A stretch of 64,000 nucleotides of DNA from Clavulina sp. PMI_390. Its lineage: Eukaryota > Basidiomycota > Agaricomycetes > Cantharellales > Hydnaceae. The stretch is taken from assembly GCA_015039315.1 (NCBI GenBank), contig WIDE01000075.1:1-64000 (forward strand). The letters run 5' to 3'. Position 1 is the stretch's first letter. Each line of letters starts with the position of its first letter. Under the pieces are notes generated by a model that worked only from the letters and a program-made list of their open reading frames with translations, had not been told where the DNA came from and searched no databases. Of this stretch, positions 45,050-58,092 are shown one piece after another. The position numbers and the translations under genes are program-made.

Positions 45050-47100
45050 TCACCAGTGTTCATTTATCATTACCATCATTTGTACTTGTCCTACGAATTC
45101 TTGCATCATCATCTCATTACTAGAAAATAAGAGTCGAACCATTCAATCTAGAACTCCTATGCATTTTCGCAAGTCTCCAAGAGGATTAGGCTGAGTGGTG
45201 TGCTTTGTCTTATTGCATGTGAGGCCAGCCAGGTGAGAAAGAGTTGAGGGAGAGGAACTTGTTCGAGGACTCTTCCTTTCTTCGTCCTGTCTCCCATCAT
45301 CCCCTAAGATTCCCCTTCCCTCACCCTCCTTGGAGCAGTACGACCACAACTCGTAATCACCAGACCTAGATCTCCCGCATGCTACTAGCTTTGGTGCCAT
45401 GGTGTTTAGACTTCTCCAGTTCTCGTTAGTAGTAGGGAGTGAGAATACTGCTCCAATTTCTCCAGGTGAAGTGGGTTGCTACCCTAGAGTACACGAGTAT
45501 AATTTCTAGCGCCTGGAGTCTTGCTTTGTGTTTTGCTTCTCTCTCCTCTTACCGTCATATATCATACGGCTTCACTCTACAGTGATATGCTTCAGAGCTC
45601 ATCGAGCTTTCCCGTCCCCTCCCCCTCACGCAAAGTGCTGCATCTTTGGCTGCTCTACGATCTCGCGCGCTGTAGCTCCATATGCAAGCCGTTCTAGGTT
45701 GCAGTGCTCCGCCATGTGTCTTGCGCCAAGGTTTAGGGGAGGTTATGCCAGTTGCCCAGTGGCCCTTGTCAGGAGGTTCAGAGCGAAGGATGGGATTAGG
45801 GCGCAGAGAGCTTGAGAGGGGAAGCGAGGTGCTTCATCATCCCCAGAGTAGTGCAGCTGTGCTCTAGGGGTGATTAACCCAGTCTTAGCTCTCCTCTCAT
45901 TATTTACGCTCCGCCGCTCTGTACACGCGCCGGGCTCTGCTGCCTTCACTAAGAACCCCGGGATTCTCGCCTGCTACTTGTTTCCAGGATGAATCGGACA
46001 TATCTTTTGGACACTTAGAGCCGATCAGCTTGCTCCCCCCTTTTGCGCTACGGATGTGGTCGTTCAATCCCTCGCAACCAGTATCACTGTGCCATCAGTC
46101 GTTAATCTTGCGACTGAGATAGCCGTATACTGGTGGTCCGTCAAAGACGGACAGCGCCACTACCGTAGCGCTTAAAAGGGCCAGAGACTGCTCGTTGGTC
46201 GGCTAGTAGTGAACATGCAAGCTTAAGACTTCTCGAAGAGCTATTGCTAGGCTGTTGTTGTGCCCTGCAGAGCTACCTGAGATGCCAGAACACGCTGGAT
46301 CCACCTTCAACTTTCTATCGTCTTTTCTCAACCATCCGCGACGAGGTTCTTGTCTATCTAGTGGATTGATGGCCTATTCGACGGTGACGATATGGCCCCC
46401 GTTACTCATTTGATGAAAAGAACAGCAACGCTTTTTCGTGCCCGCATTGGGAATGCGGACGACGTCAATGGGCTGCATGATTCTTCAATGCTCCTCATGT
46501 CATGCAGCTCTTGTTAAGCCTCGTCATTGCAGTCCTACTGCCGCATTCGGTATAGCCATAGCCAGATAGGCAATATACCGAAATGCGCTCACTTCCCTTG
46601 AACATCGGGATGACCTTCACCGGAACATCGACGAATACAGCATCTATTAGCTGAGAGGTTGGTTTCCTTGACAAAGGATCTCGCTGCCTCGATATCTCAA
46701 AACTTTGGACTCTTGATCCGTGATGTCCGCGACTCCCGGCGCTGGCATCCGATCTTGTCTGTGGGCGACAAGTACTAGATGAACTTTCGAAGCCTCACTG
46801 ACAATCATATCGAATATATTCGCGTCGGGACTACCGGGCTTTGCTAGAGCTGTATCGTTCCCAACTGGGGTAATGATGCATCACTACTAGTACGTCTACT
46901 CATGGATCTGCAACGGGCTATATTTCCGTGCTGGCGCGGCGAAGAACTTCCACTCTGCACTACAACCAAGCGTAACTGTGTTCTCGTCAATCCACGCGGG
47001 TTTTGTAGCGCTCTCTAATCCGTAGGGATCGCCGCGTCTCATGAAGCACCACATGCAACTTTGGCACTCAATGATACAGCTTATGGCTGGACTTGGATCA
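45050..47100. repeat. Tandem duplication unit, copy 2
   Basis: Second copy, directly adjacent and in the same orientation as 42890-44940. It starts in sequence resembling the 3' flank of the poly-Q gene, so the unit may derive from that flank. No terminal repeats or target-site duplication were noticed. Confidence 0.65.
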
Positions 47101-48567
47101 GCTGATGTATAGAAGACGTCTTGTGCTTTCTGTGATGCTAATATATGTCAGCTCACCCATATATACCAGATGACACTTGACGCCTCATCTTTCCCCCACT
47201 TGTTTTCTTTTCCACCACCTTCATACCACTATTACTATCACCACAACCGTGTCTCACCATCATCCATACGCACCGCGACCTTCACATCGTCCCTCCCATT
47301 CGAGCGTTGAACGCCCCTGTGCTCTACAATCCCACATGCCCACAAGCTGGGTCTTGTGAGGTCGTAGTGCTCCCACCGGGAGCTCATAGCTCGAGTAGAG
47401 TGGAGGGTTTAATCTTGCAGGGACATGCCCTTCACTGGCTGGGCGCGAAAGCGGGTTCGGGATTCAGAGAGGGTAGCAGCTTTCCTACACAAAAGCAGCC
47501 TGAGAGAGTGGGGAAAGAGCCATTATATCGCTTCCAAGGAGTTCCGGGACAAGGCCTGCCGAACTCTGGGGCGATCTATATGGGCAGTATCCAACCAATG
47601 CTCCGGCTGCTTACTGTTACGATCGTATGCATCTGTCATCAGGGGGGGTTGATGAATCTTCGACCATCTGAATTGCCATGAGCAGGTCCAAGCAGCCTGC
47701 CAGCTTGCTTTCGCGCTACAGGTATTGGCCTCTAACAATCAAACCAACCTGACAACCGGAAACATTGTCTTCAATGCTTAGACAGGTCTTCAAGTGGTTT
47801 TCTCTGAGTACAGGCGACCTCCCCGTAGCGCCGATAGTCGAGCAAGTAGCACCATACTACCAAACTCTCGGCAGATCGATCGCCGGACATGGCTAGGGAT
47901 AGTTCTCGGGTCACTCAAATGTTGTGGTGCATGGGGTCATCAAGTTCTATAGCGTAGCGCAGAACCAAGATCTTCGTCGCTCTGAGAACCTCACGCTTGG
48001 ACGCTTGAATTCCGCGAGTACTACTATATCATCTTGCTGCCCGATGTGGAGCCAAGTCTTTTGGCCCTGAAGGATACACTCAGAAGCCATTTGAATTGGT
48101 CGATGATACATACTCGGCGTAAGGTGACAGGAGTAGAGGTGCGATAACCAATTACAATTCTTCCTCACACTCGTGCACATAAATGGAGAGTTTTCTAGAG
48201 TTTGATTGCAGGGGTCTGTAGGATGTTTACAAACGTAGAGCGGAAGTTGTAGCAACAGGAAGAGTGGGAATGAATGTGGTGCAGGTTGCTACATAACGAG
48301 ACAGAAAAGCTACAAGTGTTTTGAACACGATGAACCTAGAGAGGACGAGAAATTGAGATGGGGTTGGTCACAAATAGTGATAGATGAATAAGTGAAATTG
48401 AGCTAATGCAAAAGCTCAAAAAATTGGTGTCGAAGAACGAAGAATGCGCATGCGTGAAGTCGAATACAAGAAGCCGTGAAAAAGGATGTCGTTGCAAGTG
48501 GGTATCATGATTGGTGGAGTGGAAGAGACATGCTCGAAAGGATGGGGGGAGTACGACATCGAAGAAT

Positions 48568-50352
48568 TTATCGCCTAGCCTCACGACGATCGAAAGTCTC
48601 CCTCGCAGCCGTTGGAGGGGGAGGGGTCAGCAACTCCTCGGACTTGCGATCCTCGTCTGACCAGCTCTTCGCAAGGCCATTGGGCAGGAGCTCGCTGTCA
48701 GGCTTAAGCTCTGCGGTGGTAGGCGAGACTGGGACTTCCTCCTCGATCGTCTGCTGGCCATAGCGCGAGCGACCATCAAAGTCCGTGAGAGAGTAGGCAG
48801 ACTCGCGATCGGCGGAGCCACGTCGGGGGAACTGCACGTGGTGGTTCGCCCCGGAGAAGTAGCTCGTGGGCGACGATGGCTGAGGCTGGAAGCCGCGGCC
48901 CTCGATGTCGCCGCTCTGGCTGTATCGGGGAGCACGGCCGAGGCTAAGGCCACCCAAGCTGACACGACGACCACCGACACTCGGACGCGACTGCTTGCTG
49001 TCACCGTATGCGCGATCGAGCGAGGTGAATTGATCGCGCGAGGAGTAGGAAACACTGCCGCGTGACTGGGAGCTGCTCTTCCCAAAGGTGAGCTTGGACT
49101 TGAGCAGGCTCATCACGGTATGCGGCTCAGAGAGACGAGCGGCACCAGCGAGGGTGTTGGGGGCCGAGCCTCCGCCGAAAAGCTGATCACGGCAGTTGAG
49201 CATTGCAAGCAAGACCTATTGGAAAAGGTAGGGTGAGCTCAGTGCCTCGAGGCGAACAACAGCTGCGGATGAAGACTCACATTTGAATAGAGTCTTCCCA
49301 AGACAACGCAGAAGATCAAGTGACGGTTGTCATGATACGAATAGATGAGTGCGAGCTTGATTGCTGCGCAGATGCTGGGGACAGCAGCAGCCTCAATGGT
49401 CAAGCGAATGAGGCGCATCACAACGCCATCGGTATCCTTGAAGCCAGTCTGGGACCCCCAAAGAATGCGGACGAGTGTCCCAGAGATGAGGACATCGGCA
49501 GTAATAGAGCCAACAAGCCATACACCAGGGAGGAAGTCCCGAATGTAGTGGAATGTGCGATTGTTTGCGGCCTGAGAATACCCATCGGCGATAGAAGCAG
49601 ATAGAAGCGTGTTTATTAAACAAAAGAAAAAGGGATAAAAGACGTCAGTGAGTGAGGTGGTGGGAACGAAGCGAGAGGAGGTAGGGAAATAGAGCGGTGT
49701 GGTGCATTCAAAGTGCCACAACAAGAGGAAACAATCCAACTTACGATGAATCCAGTGATGACCGCAAATACACACTGCACGATCGTGATAAGCGAAATGA
49801 GCGCGGGCATCTTCCAGTTGTTACTGAGCTTCCAGATGCGGTAAGCAAAGAACAGCTGAACGATGCAGGACACTAAAGGGGGTGAGGGTGGTCCGATGGT
49901 CAGATCCACTGCCATAACAAAGAGATGATAGCTAGATGATTGGTAATACTACTTACCTACGCCACTGTTGACAGGGACCATTGCCCAGGTCCAGGGTAGG
50001 AGGTGGAGGATGTTGATGTCACCCCAGTTAGCCACCAGTACCGTCCACCCTGCATGAGTGATTGTAGCCATGAAGTAGAGGTCCAAGACGAAGACTGAGT
50101 ACACGAGGGTCTTGATGTAGGTGAGGTCCTTGGCGAAACGAAGGGAGTAGATGTACACTTGGAGGCAGAGGATGCCGAAAAGTGCCCAGTTGAAGCATTG
50201 GGCAAGGAACTGTGGATCGAGAGTCAGTTATCGCAGCGAGGCTATGAGAGAGTATGTATCTTGGCACGTACGAAGGGACCAATGACGGTGTTGACGTTGA
50301 TGACTTGGGAAGGGACTTCACCCTCAGGCAAGGTGATATGAGAGTAGGTCAT
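48568..50352 (-). CDS. DUF6534 multispanning membrane protein, copy B
   Basis: Paralogue of the gene at 11190-12891, in the opposite orientation. Exons on the minus strand: 50352-50272, 50209-49957, 49872-49745, 49571-49281 and 49215-48568; 466 aa. The first four exon lengths and all intron phases equal copy A. Landmarks are ITLPEGEVPSQ, FLAQCFNWALFGILCLQV, HAGWTVLVANWGDINILHLL, FLPGVWLVGSITADVLIS and LLAMLNCRD. The membrane part is strongly conserved, and the tail keeps GRAPRYSQ and HHVQFPRRGSADRES, so this tail motif is likely under selection and could be a phosphorylation or adaptor site (RRGS). A TATA box lies about 165 bp upstream. Function unknown. Confidence 0.9.
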
Positions 50353-51264
50353 AGCTGCGACTCTAGAAGGCTCGTTGATATGTAATGGATTTTAGTGAAG
50401 CTGAGAGCTTCCAACAACGAGGGCGAATCGTCTAGAGAGAGCAGAGCGAAGCAGCAGATACAGCAAGATGAAGATGGGGGCTGGACTCTGCCACCCTCTG
50501 ACATGCGCACGCGCTATATAACGATCCACGGGGGGAGAGTGGACGTATTGACAAGTCCGCTAAATCCGTCGATGTCGAGTCAAGCTTCGATCAATTCAGT
50601 TGGGCGTGTGAGATCGCCCATGCCACGCGAGAAATCGAATGGCCAGACAAAAAGGAGGTCCGATTGGATTGCTGCATTCAGACAAGCTCTTAAGTCCGAT
50701 TCACGATTCAAACCGCGCCGATTAACCACGCGCCAGATCTATTCAGATCCAGCTATTGTCAGTTATCTGTATTGGAAGTAAGACAGTTGTTGATGGAAAC
50801 CAGAGGTATGATGTGTCTCATGTTGTCCCGCACAACACAAGATCTGAAACTTTGGGACAATAGATAGGGAGACAATGGGGGTTGTGGACAACGAAACACG
50901 CGGTAGGTACGCTCTATAGACGCTTGACAGGCTTGGTCTTGCTTGGCATCTGACCCGAAAAGGGAACTCAGGAGCTTGGGGAGTTAGTGAGGGTGTTACT
51001 CCGCTTTTTGTGCCTCAGCCCTCGGAGTGTCCACCGAGGCACATCGAATCACATCTGGGATGACAGAGAATTACAGGGTGCATCCTGACTCAACCGATTG
51101 GCGGTTGATGCGGAGAAAAGGCCTTGTTCGACACACTCAGGGGTGGACAACACACAAGTGCGTGAGAGAACGACAATACTGCGACAAACAACCTCGATGT
51201 CAACTTCACCAGAATTGGCTCACGACTTTTTTGTTCGCTCAACTAGAAGTCTGCGCTGCCCATC
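50353..51264. promoter_or_regulatory. Divergent intergenic region, DUF6534 copy B and small orphan gene
   Basis: 912 bp between two divergent genes. A TATATAA element at 50515-50521 serves the DUF6534 gene. No other gene seen. Confidence 0.45.
50515..50521 (-). promoter_or_regulatory. TATA box of DUF6534 copy B
   Basis: GCTATATAACG about 165 bp upstream of the start codon. Copy A has a TATA box at nearly the same distance, suggesting shared regulation. Confidence 0.55.
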
Positions 51265-51724
51265 ATGAGCGGAACAGATAGCGAAGAAAAAAGTGATGAC
51301 ATTTATCTCACTATCGCGGTTGCCACTCGTGCGTCATCGACTTCTCCATTGGAGATATCTGTCCCGGACGCGCTGTCCTCTACATTTGAGGCCCTTGGCG
51401 GCATCACACGCGCGATAGTGCACTTCGAATTCCACAGCGGTCCTACTCGGACATCAATGGAATCTAATACTGGCTCTAATGAATGGGAAGCGTGTCTTGT
51501 CATGCACAAAGAGTACGTCCCTACTTCTTGCATTTCTGGAGTGTTTGGCAGCACCATGGTTGTGTATACTGACACCCTACCGTTCGTACTGAATATCCAG
51601 TGACGTCAAATTTGTCAAGGCCGCGCTGCCGACCTACTCCCCTGCCTCAAATGCCACTATTACTGGCCTCCGATTCGTAAAGGAGTCCAAGGCCCCACCT
51701 CATAAGGCCTCGAGCTTGTCCTAG
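51265..51724 (+). CDS. Small acidic orphan protein
   Basis: Function unknown. Exons are 51265-51512 and 51601-51724 with an 88 bp phase-2 intron starting gtacgt; 123 aa. It begins MSGTDSEEKSDDIYLTIAVA and ends with a Lys/Ser tail. No signal peptide, membrane helix or known motif is visible. The clean splice signals and uninterrupted frame favour a real gene, but with so short a product the call is moderate. Confidence 0.5.
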
Positions 51725-52543
51725 TCTCACGAAAAGCACCATGGTTCCAAGCTACTCGCTCTTGACCTCATGTGATACTCACAAACATGTCGGACGCGAG
51801 GATGGCTCGTCGAACCGGGGAGTCAGTGGTTGTTTCGCTCGCTCGTGCCTCATAGCTCGTCAGCGATGGGGCGAGCTCTATGTGTAATGCACGGGGTACT
51901 CAGAACGCCTCAGCAAATATTGAGAGATGATCTTGTAGGGCTAAGCATCATGGAGATGCACTCGGGGCTGGGACTCCCCTGTACGTCCCGTTGCTCTTCA
52001 TTCGTCTTGCTTTATGATGATACATTTACTCAGCTCACTTCGACGCCTTACGGGTGCATGAGACTTTTATTCCAACTGCTATCTGATTTTACTCCTTTTG
52101 CATCCTTCTTCGGTTCCTTTTGCTCTACGCAAGTTGCAAGACTGACGAACGACTTTCTTCTCTGCTGCTGCTGCTTCTGTAGGTGAAGTCATAGGGCTCG
52201 TGACTGTCAATTTTGTGGATCGCCACGCTCTACAGATGCTCTCCTATGGGGTATGAACCCTCAATAATCTACACATTAGCATCTCTCTCTTGTTCCTTAG
52301 CTATAATGGTCACGTTGTTGATGTACTCATAGCGAAGGGAGCTCTCGTCCGGCGTAGGAAGCAAGCGGAATACAATCATTATTCTATGACCCTTCTGAAG
52401 AGCCAATCAAGAAGTGATAGGAAGTAACAAAGTACAGAGATGCTATGGACACAAGGAGGAAGACAAAGAGATATGATAACGGATCGTACATAGGAGAGTA
52501 GTGTCAACCTTGATATCGGGGACAGGATCTCGCCATCGAACCA
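51725..52543. other. Intergenic region between convergent genes
   Basis: About 820 bp with T-rich stretches; nothing gene-like recognised. Confidence 0.45.
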
Positions 52544-54117
52544 TCAAAGAAGCTGAGCGTGCTCATCCTCCACATCGGCGCCCTGGAGACCCGTCCACTC
52601 CATCGGCCAATCGCCGAGCTCGCTTGTCTGGATAAGTTCCAGTACCTCACCCTCATGCGGACGTGCCTCAAAGTAGCCACCACTGTCTTGCAGGTGCGTT
52701 TCATTAGGATCGGGGTCGGTATCGGGATCCTGGGGACTGAGAAGGCCGAGTTCGGCAAGGGAGGGCTCGAGCTCGTGGACGGGGGACATGAGTGCTGAGA
52801 GGGTCGTCAGTGTTGTGAGAAGAGGATCTGATCCGGAGCGAGATCGGGATGGGTTTCGTGGGAAGGTACTGGCGGCTGTCTTCGCATTGGGCGTCGGATT
52901 GGTGACACTGATAATACTACTGAGTGGAAGGCCTTCTTGCGCGGGATCGATGAAAGGCGAGAGCGGGTCCAGATATGAGGCGATAGAAGCCAGGGAGGTG
53001 GTCGTCGGAAATGGGATAGATGGGAGGGAGAGCATGAGGGATGGAACTTGCTCCGTCGTCCCAGTCGCGGTGTTGGAGTCAGATTTTGTTGGATCTGCAG
53101 TTTGGTCAGCAGAGGGAACCAGTGCCGACGTAGCATTACTCTTCCTGGCATTATCGTAACTATCATCTCCATCGTGACCGTGCTGGGCATGGGTGGAGGA
53201 GGAAGAGGTTGTTGTAAGCGTGTCCTAGAAAAATTCGGAATTATTGTTAGAGCCATCATGTCATGTTACGCTACTAAAGGGGCTAAATTTAGGGGACTAA
53301 AACGTACGGGAAGATTATCGTCGTGCGTGTCTAGAAGCTCGTAGCCACCCACAGCTGGCTCGCCACACGCATGCACCCAACGCTCGACCGCTGACCTGGA
53401 ATATGACAACATCACACCGTCCCTAGTCGCTGTCTGCGAGAAAAAATCGTCTAGTCCGCTCAGATCACCATTGTACAGCATGCCTAGTAGGTTAGATCGA
53501 GTCGGTATGGATGGCGAGAGACTCTTCGTCTTGGGAACTGCTGTGTAAGCCACCGGTTTGTGCGGGACGTAGCTCTCAATATGTTCGCATGGCTCATCAA
53601 GGATGTGCGTAGAGTTCGTACGGGTTGGGGGTTCAGTAGACGATGATGAAAGAGATGACGCAGTTGTATCGGCACGAGCGGGGCCGTGAAAGGGGCTGAT
53701 TGAGGGTGAAGGGAGGAGATCCGTTTTGATATGGCGAGCGAGACTGCGCTGGGCTGTCTTTTTGGGAGGTTTCGCTACTTTGTCCTCGGGTGCAGCGGGA
53801 ATGCTGAGCTTGAGCTTGTTGAAGAAGCCATTGAGAGAACCAGAAGCAGAGCTGGAGCTTTTCCTCGATCTGGTGTCCAAGGAGGATGATTTGACAAAGT
53901 TCGTAGAAGCCAAAGATATATCGACAAGGGTGCGATCAGATACAGCCGACGAAGAGGCGACGGATGTACTCGTGACTTGAACAAGTGGGGGTTGGCTAGC
54001 GACCAAAAGATGCTGAGGAATGATTAGGCGATCGGTCGCTCCGTCCTGCGGAGGAAGGGGGGTCGGGGCGAACAGCCACTTTGCACTTCGAGAGACAGCT
54101 TTGAACGGTGAGGGCAT
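52544..54117 (-). CDS. Disordered Ser/Pro-rich orphan protein
   Basis: Function unknown. Exons on the minus strand are 54117-53308 and 53224-52544 (84 bp phase-0 intron), giving 496 aa. Nearly the whole protein is predicted to be disordered by composition: Ser, Thr and Pro dominate, with a basic patch AKPPKKTAQRSLARHIKTDL. One segment looks folded: RSNLLGMLYNGDLSGLDDFF to SAVERWVHACGEPAVGGYEL, around residues 205-265. The C-terminal 60 residues are acidic. It might be a signalling or scaffold protein. The gene shares a 740 bp divergent region with the PROPPIN gene. Confidence 0.75.
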
Positions 54118-54857
54118 GCTTGATGCTTTGATGGACTAGATCGGAGCTTAGGGGTGGTCAGCCAAGGGGGTGCCGTGGGGGGTGGCCGTGAAAGGAGATG
54201 AAAGCAAAGACGCAGGTCTAGAGCCAAGGGGAAGCCCTTATAGGCCTCAATGATTCGAGTCTTTGGTCTCAGGTGGTTTCAGAACCTGAGGATGTCTCAG
54301 CAGTCAACAGGCGGCTTCCTGACACCCTCCGCGTCAGTTGAGCATTGGTGTGGGAATTCCAGTAGGAGGCAAATGACCAAGGAAGATAAGATCCAGATAA
54401 TGGAAATAGCACGATTTGATATGCACTTCCGATAGTAGCGGGTCAAGATGAGTTTAGATGCCAATCGAGGATGAAATATGCAATGCAGTGTACCAGCTTT
54501 CAGGATGGGTCTGAGAAGCAATATATCTAAAAATGGGCGATTTCAGAAAGGGTCCCGGATAAAAATCAGAATATCTCCTGGCGAGTTTATCCCTGAAGGC
54601 TATGTCTGAGTTTCTGAGGTGTCATGGGGGTCAAAAGCACTGACAGAGCGTCACGGTGTCAATAAACCACAACAGTGGGGTCTCAAGGCCTTGCGCACCT
54701 TCGCATCATTGTGAGGCCACTCTGCCTCTCAGCCTGCACCTAGTACTTCGGGCACCATCGTTCTAGCTGTATACCCGATCTTCAATTTCCCTGCATGTTG
54801 CATTGAACATTCCTCTAATCACGACCTGGACGATCAGCTACTGACGGTCACATCGAC
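54118..54857. promoter_or_regulatory. Divergent promoter region, disordered protein gene and PROPPIN gene
   Basis: 740 bp between two divergently transcribed genes. No TATA box stands out and no extra gene is seen. Confidence 0.45.
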
Positions 54858-57129
54858 ATGCATGTCCGCCACACCATCCAGCCTTCACGGCCTCTGAATC
54901 TTATTGATATTCGACTAAATCAAGACAACTCTGTCTTCACAGTATCTACGCCTACTGGCTTTGCCATCTATCGCACGTGGCCCCTCGCATTGCTTCGAAA
55001 GCGTGGTACGTCTCCTTGGTCCCTGATATCTTGCAAACATGTTGAACGACCCGAAATGTATAATATCACCTGCTACATCCAATTGCAGACATATCTAATG
55101 GAACGCTTGCCATCATACAACCCATCCATACTACATCACTTCTCCTCCTGGTCGGTGGTCGCCGGACCCCTCGCTACCCTCCTAACAAGGTGGTCCTCTG
55201 GGATGACGCGCTTGGACACGAAGTTGCCGAAATTGAGTTTCGAGAAAGAGTTCTGGGACTTGCAAGTCGTCGGGAGTGGATTGCCGTCGCGTTGAAACGA
55301 CGGGTGGTTGTCTATCAGCTCGAGGAGGGTGGCATCACTCGCTTCAAAGAGTATGAGACTAGCCCAAACATGCGAGGTGGGCCCATATATATACTTTTTA
55401 TCCTCTGGTATCCAATCCTAACACGATATGCTCTCCAATAGGCCTTATCTCCATAGCTAATTCCCCTACCTCCACCTTGCTTGCCATGCCAGGCCGTCAG
55501 CCCGGGCATGTCCAACTCATCCACTTACCCCCATGTCCATCTCCACCACCCCCACCAACCCAACCCCCTCCTTCAACTTATGATCCACCTCCTCCTATAC
55601 CCGCTCCTGCCCCTCCGCCAGTTCCCACACACCATTCACGCGCGCCCATCAGCATAATCGCCGCACACAAGGCCCCACTCACGACCCTATCTGTTCCGTC
55701 CTCGGGACGTCTGCTTGCAACGACCTCTGAGAGTGGAACCCTTGTGCGGATATGGGATGCGTATACGGGTGAGCTCGTCAAAGAGCTGCGGAGAGGGAGT
55801 GACAAGGCGGAGATTTATGGTGTAGCCTTCCGTCCGGATGAAAGAGAAGTAGCCGTATGGAGCGATAAAGGCACTGTGCATGTGTTCAAAATCGCAGGCG
55901 GAGATTCTGGTGGGAGTGGTGCTGGAGGAGCAAGTGGCGGTGATGGAGAGGGAAACTCGAAAGGGTAGGTTTCGCATTTTTTTTAACCGTTGGAGCTTTG
56001 ATGTAACCATTGAAACCTTTCCTTCTTCCTAATATTTACCTCTATCCGTATCGCGATCGGTCGTCCCTACCTCCCACCTTTGCCCAGTAGAAATCGCCAA
56101 TCAACACTCCAGCAGCTGACGCCCTATCTCCCCATTTCGCTACCCAAATATTTCCACTCAGAATGGTCCTATGCATCGTACCGTCTACCTGCGCCGTCCG
56201 CACATATTGCCCTTTCTTCTGCGCTTCGAGGCGGAGACTTATCGTCCGCTCTTCGAGGAGGTGAAGAACGAGGCGATGGAGGCAAGAAGAAACGGGATAA
56301 AGACGCAGAGGCTGCTGGAGGAATAGCAGCTGTGGATGAGGAAGCTGGTGTGGAGAAGTGTGTCGTCGGGTGGGTTGCGGTTCCAGTCCGTGTTCCTATA
56401 GGGGCAGCTTCTTCGCGTCCTCCAAGTGCAAGGGAAAGGGAAAGGGAGAGGGGCAAGGGCCGTGCTGGGAGCGTGAGCGCAAGCCCGAGATCGCGGGCAG
56501 CGATCTTGCCGGACGTGAACGAGGAGGATCCCCAGTTTGTGGAAGAAATGCAGTATCAGTTGGTGGTACTCACGTACTCGGGGTGTTGGTATCGGCTCTC
56601 TGTCCCTTCTGGTTCATCTGCTTCCCCGACAACCGCCACCGGAAGGAGCCATGCTCGCCCTGTAACACCTACACAGTCATCCAAGCCTCAAACTCCTGCC
56701 CCGATCCCTATCCCTACAGCCAACGTCTCTCGACACAGTAGAAGCGGGAGCCAATCAGGAACTCAAACACCTAGTCCACTACGAGGATCACCGCCCAGCC
56801 TGTCGTCCCCTCCACGAAGTCCTCCGTTCCGCACGATGGGGCTCGGTATGGGCTCGACGCCTCCAAGACCTTCCCCTCTTCATGCTCAGCACCATCCGTC
56901 TCATGGAGCTCCTGCGTCTGTCTCTACGGCAGCCACGGCGACTACAGCAGCGACGGCTCGCGCATCGGTGTCTACTGCCGTTCCGACCCCTCGGACGAGC
57001 TCAAAGGGAAAGGAGAAGGAGAAAGAGCGGAAGGATTCGGCGGGGACTGGGGGAGCTGGGGAGAAGGTCAGTCGGAAGCTGAATATGGAGGAGTTTAGAC
57101 GGTTCGGGCGATGGGATGGGTGGATCTGA
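54858..57129 (+). CDS. hsv2: PROPPIN family protein, Hsv2/WIPI3-4 type
   Basis: WD40-like beta-propeller that binds PI3P and PI(3,5)P2 on autophagic, vacuolar or endosomal membranes. Exons are 54858-55005, 55089-55376, 55442-55964 and 56088-57129; 666 aa. Propeller blades show PRYPPNKVVLWDDALGHEVA, APISIIAAHKAPLTTLSVPS and GRLLATTSESGTLVRIWDAY. The lipid-binding motif is LRRG (residues 261-264), followed by SDKAEIYGVAF and SDKGTVHVFKI. LRRG instead of FRRG points to the Hsv2/WIPI3-4 branch. It is longer than usual family members (about 350-550 aa): a proline-rich insertion sits between blades 3 and 4, and a long Ser/Pro-rich stretch precedes the C-terminal EEFRRFGRWDGWI. Confidence 0.9.
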
Positions 57130-57615
57130 TCATCCTCTGAACCTACCCTGCTTGCCTGGATCCCCCTGAAAGGGAAAGCCTGGTGACAAGACTCTCCTCG
57201 TTGCGTTTTTGTTTTCTTGTCTCTTCATATCATACACATCCCAACAACCAAATTACAATTTTGCATGCATCCCCTTCTCCATCACTCAGTCTTCCTTGCT
57301 TGTACTTCACGCATTTTACGCATTTTCTGTATCGGACAATTCGAGTTCCCGTTTTTACATGCAGGAGGAGGCAGGCAAGGTTAGTCACGCAAGAGGAACA
57401 AAGTGCAGTGGATTCCCGAAAGCAACGATGGATGTACACAATAGAAAAGGAATAGCTTCTTTTGGATCTGAAACGCAGCACTTGCGTTCAGATGAAATGA
57501 TTCTAATCTGGGTATGGTTTTAGGCGAATCGGAATGTTAGGCGTTGTGACGTTTGGATTATGATATGCATTGCAGATGAGAAGCGTTGACATACCAAAAG
57601 GTAGTACATTCCCGA
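57130..57615. other. Intergenic region between convergent genes
   Basis: T-rich 3' flanks of the PROPPIN and LCL2-like genes; nothing else seen. Confidence 0.5.
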
Positions 57616-58092
57616 TCACCACTTGGAGAAGCGATCGAGGACATCGCAGCCTGATGCCCCCGAGATGCACATGACTGTTCCCGCACTGGTCTTCTTGGAC
57701 TGTTCGTCCTGGATGACACATTTGACGTCTTGTGGGTGTGGACACGGGCAGTCGGTGGGTTTGGAGACGCAGACGAGCGTCGAGGGGCAGAGATATTCCG
57801 AGCAGTCGACTGTGCATATATGTATCGTATGCGGATATTATTAGTATATGCCAGCGAGGAAGCACATATGCAGGAGTGGCCAGCGTGTATCAGTCGTGGC
57901 ATGATCATCAGACGGGAGAAGTAGAAGGGGAATGGACGGACCTGCATCGGCCTGATGCTGCCACATTTGTGCAGAATGACCTACTGGCCGCTGCTGGGGC
58001 TGCTGTTGTTGTTGGAACATGTGTTGGAAAAATGCGTTGGTGAATGTGACTGAATGCACCAGCACAAGGAATGCAACCGATAGCAGCTTCAT
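57616..58092 (-). CDS. lcl2: LCL2-like secretory pathway protein
   Basis: Small ER/secretory protein of the long-chronological-lifespan-2 family; the yeast member is linked to ER-associated degradation. Exons on the minus strand are 58092-57942 and 57809-57616; 114 aa, near the usual length. The signal peptide is MKLLSVAFLVLVHSVTFTNA, then FFQHMFQQQQQPQQ, the hallmark FFQ-M-F-Gln-rich segment. The second exon has CSEYLCPSTLVCVSKPTDCP with the following CPHPQDVKCV, and eight cysteines in all, as in the family. It shares a divergent 433 bp region with the Ser-rich gene. Confidence 0.9.

Larger units (their letters stand above)
42603..48567. other. Gene-poor region of 6 kb with tandem duplication
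   Basis: T-rich 3' flank of the poly-Q gene, then two diverged copies of a noncoding unit (listed as repeats), a weaker third resemblance at 47150-47560, and the 3' flank of DUF6534 copy B. The longest frame (43493-44005) is not kept in the second copy, so I do not call it a gene. Confidence 0.5.
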
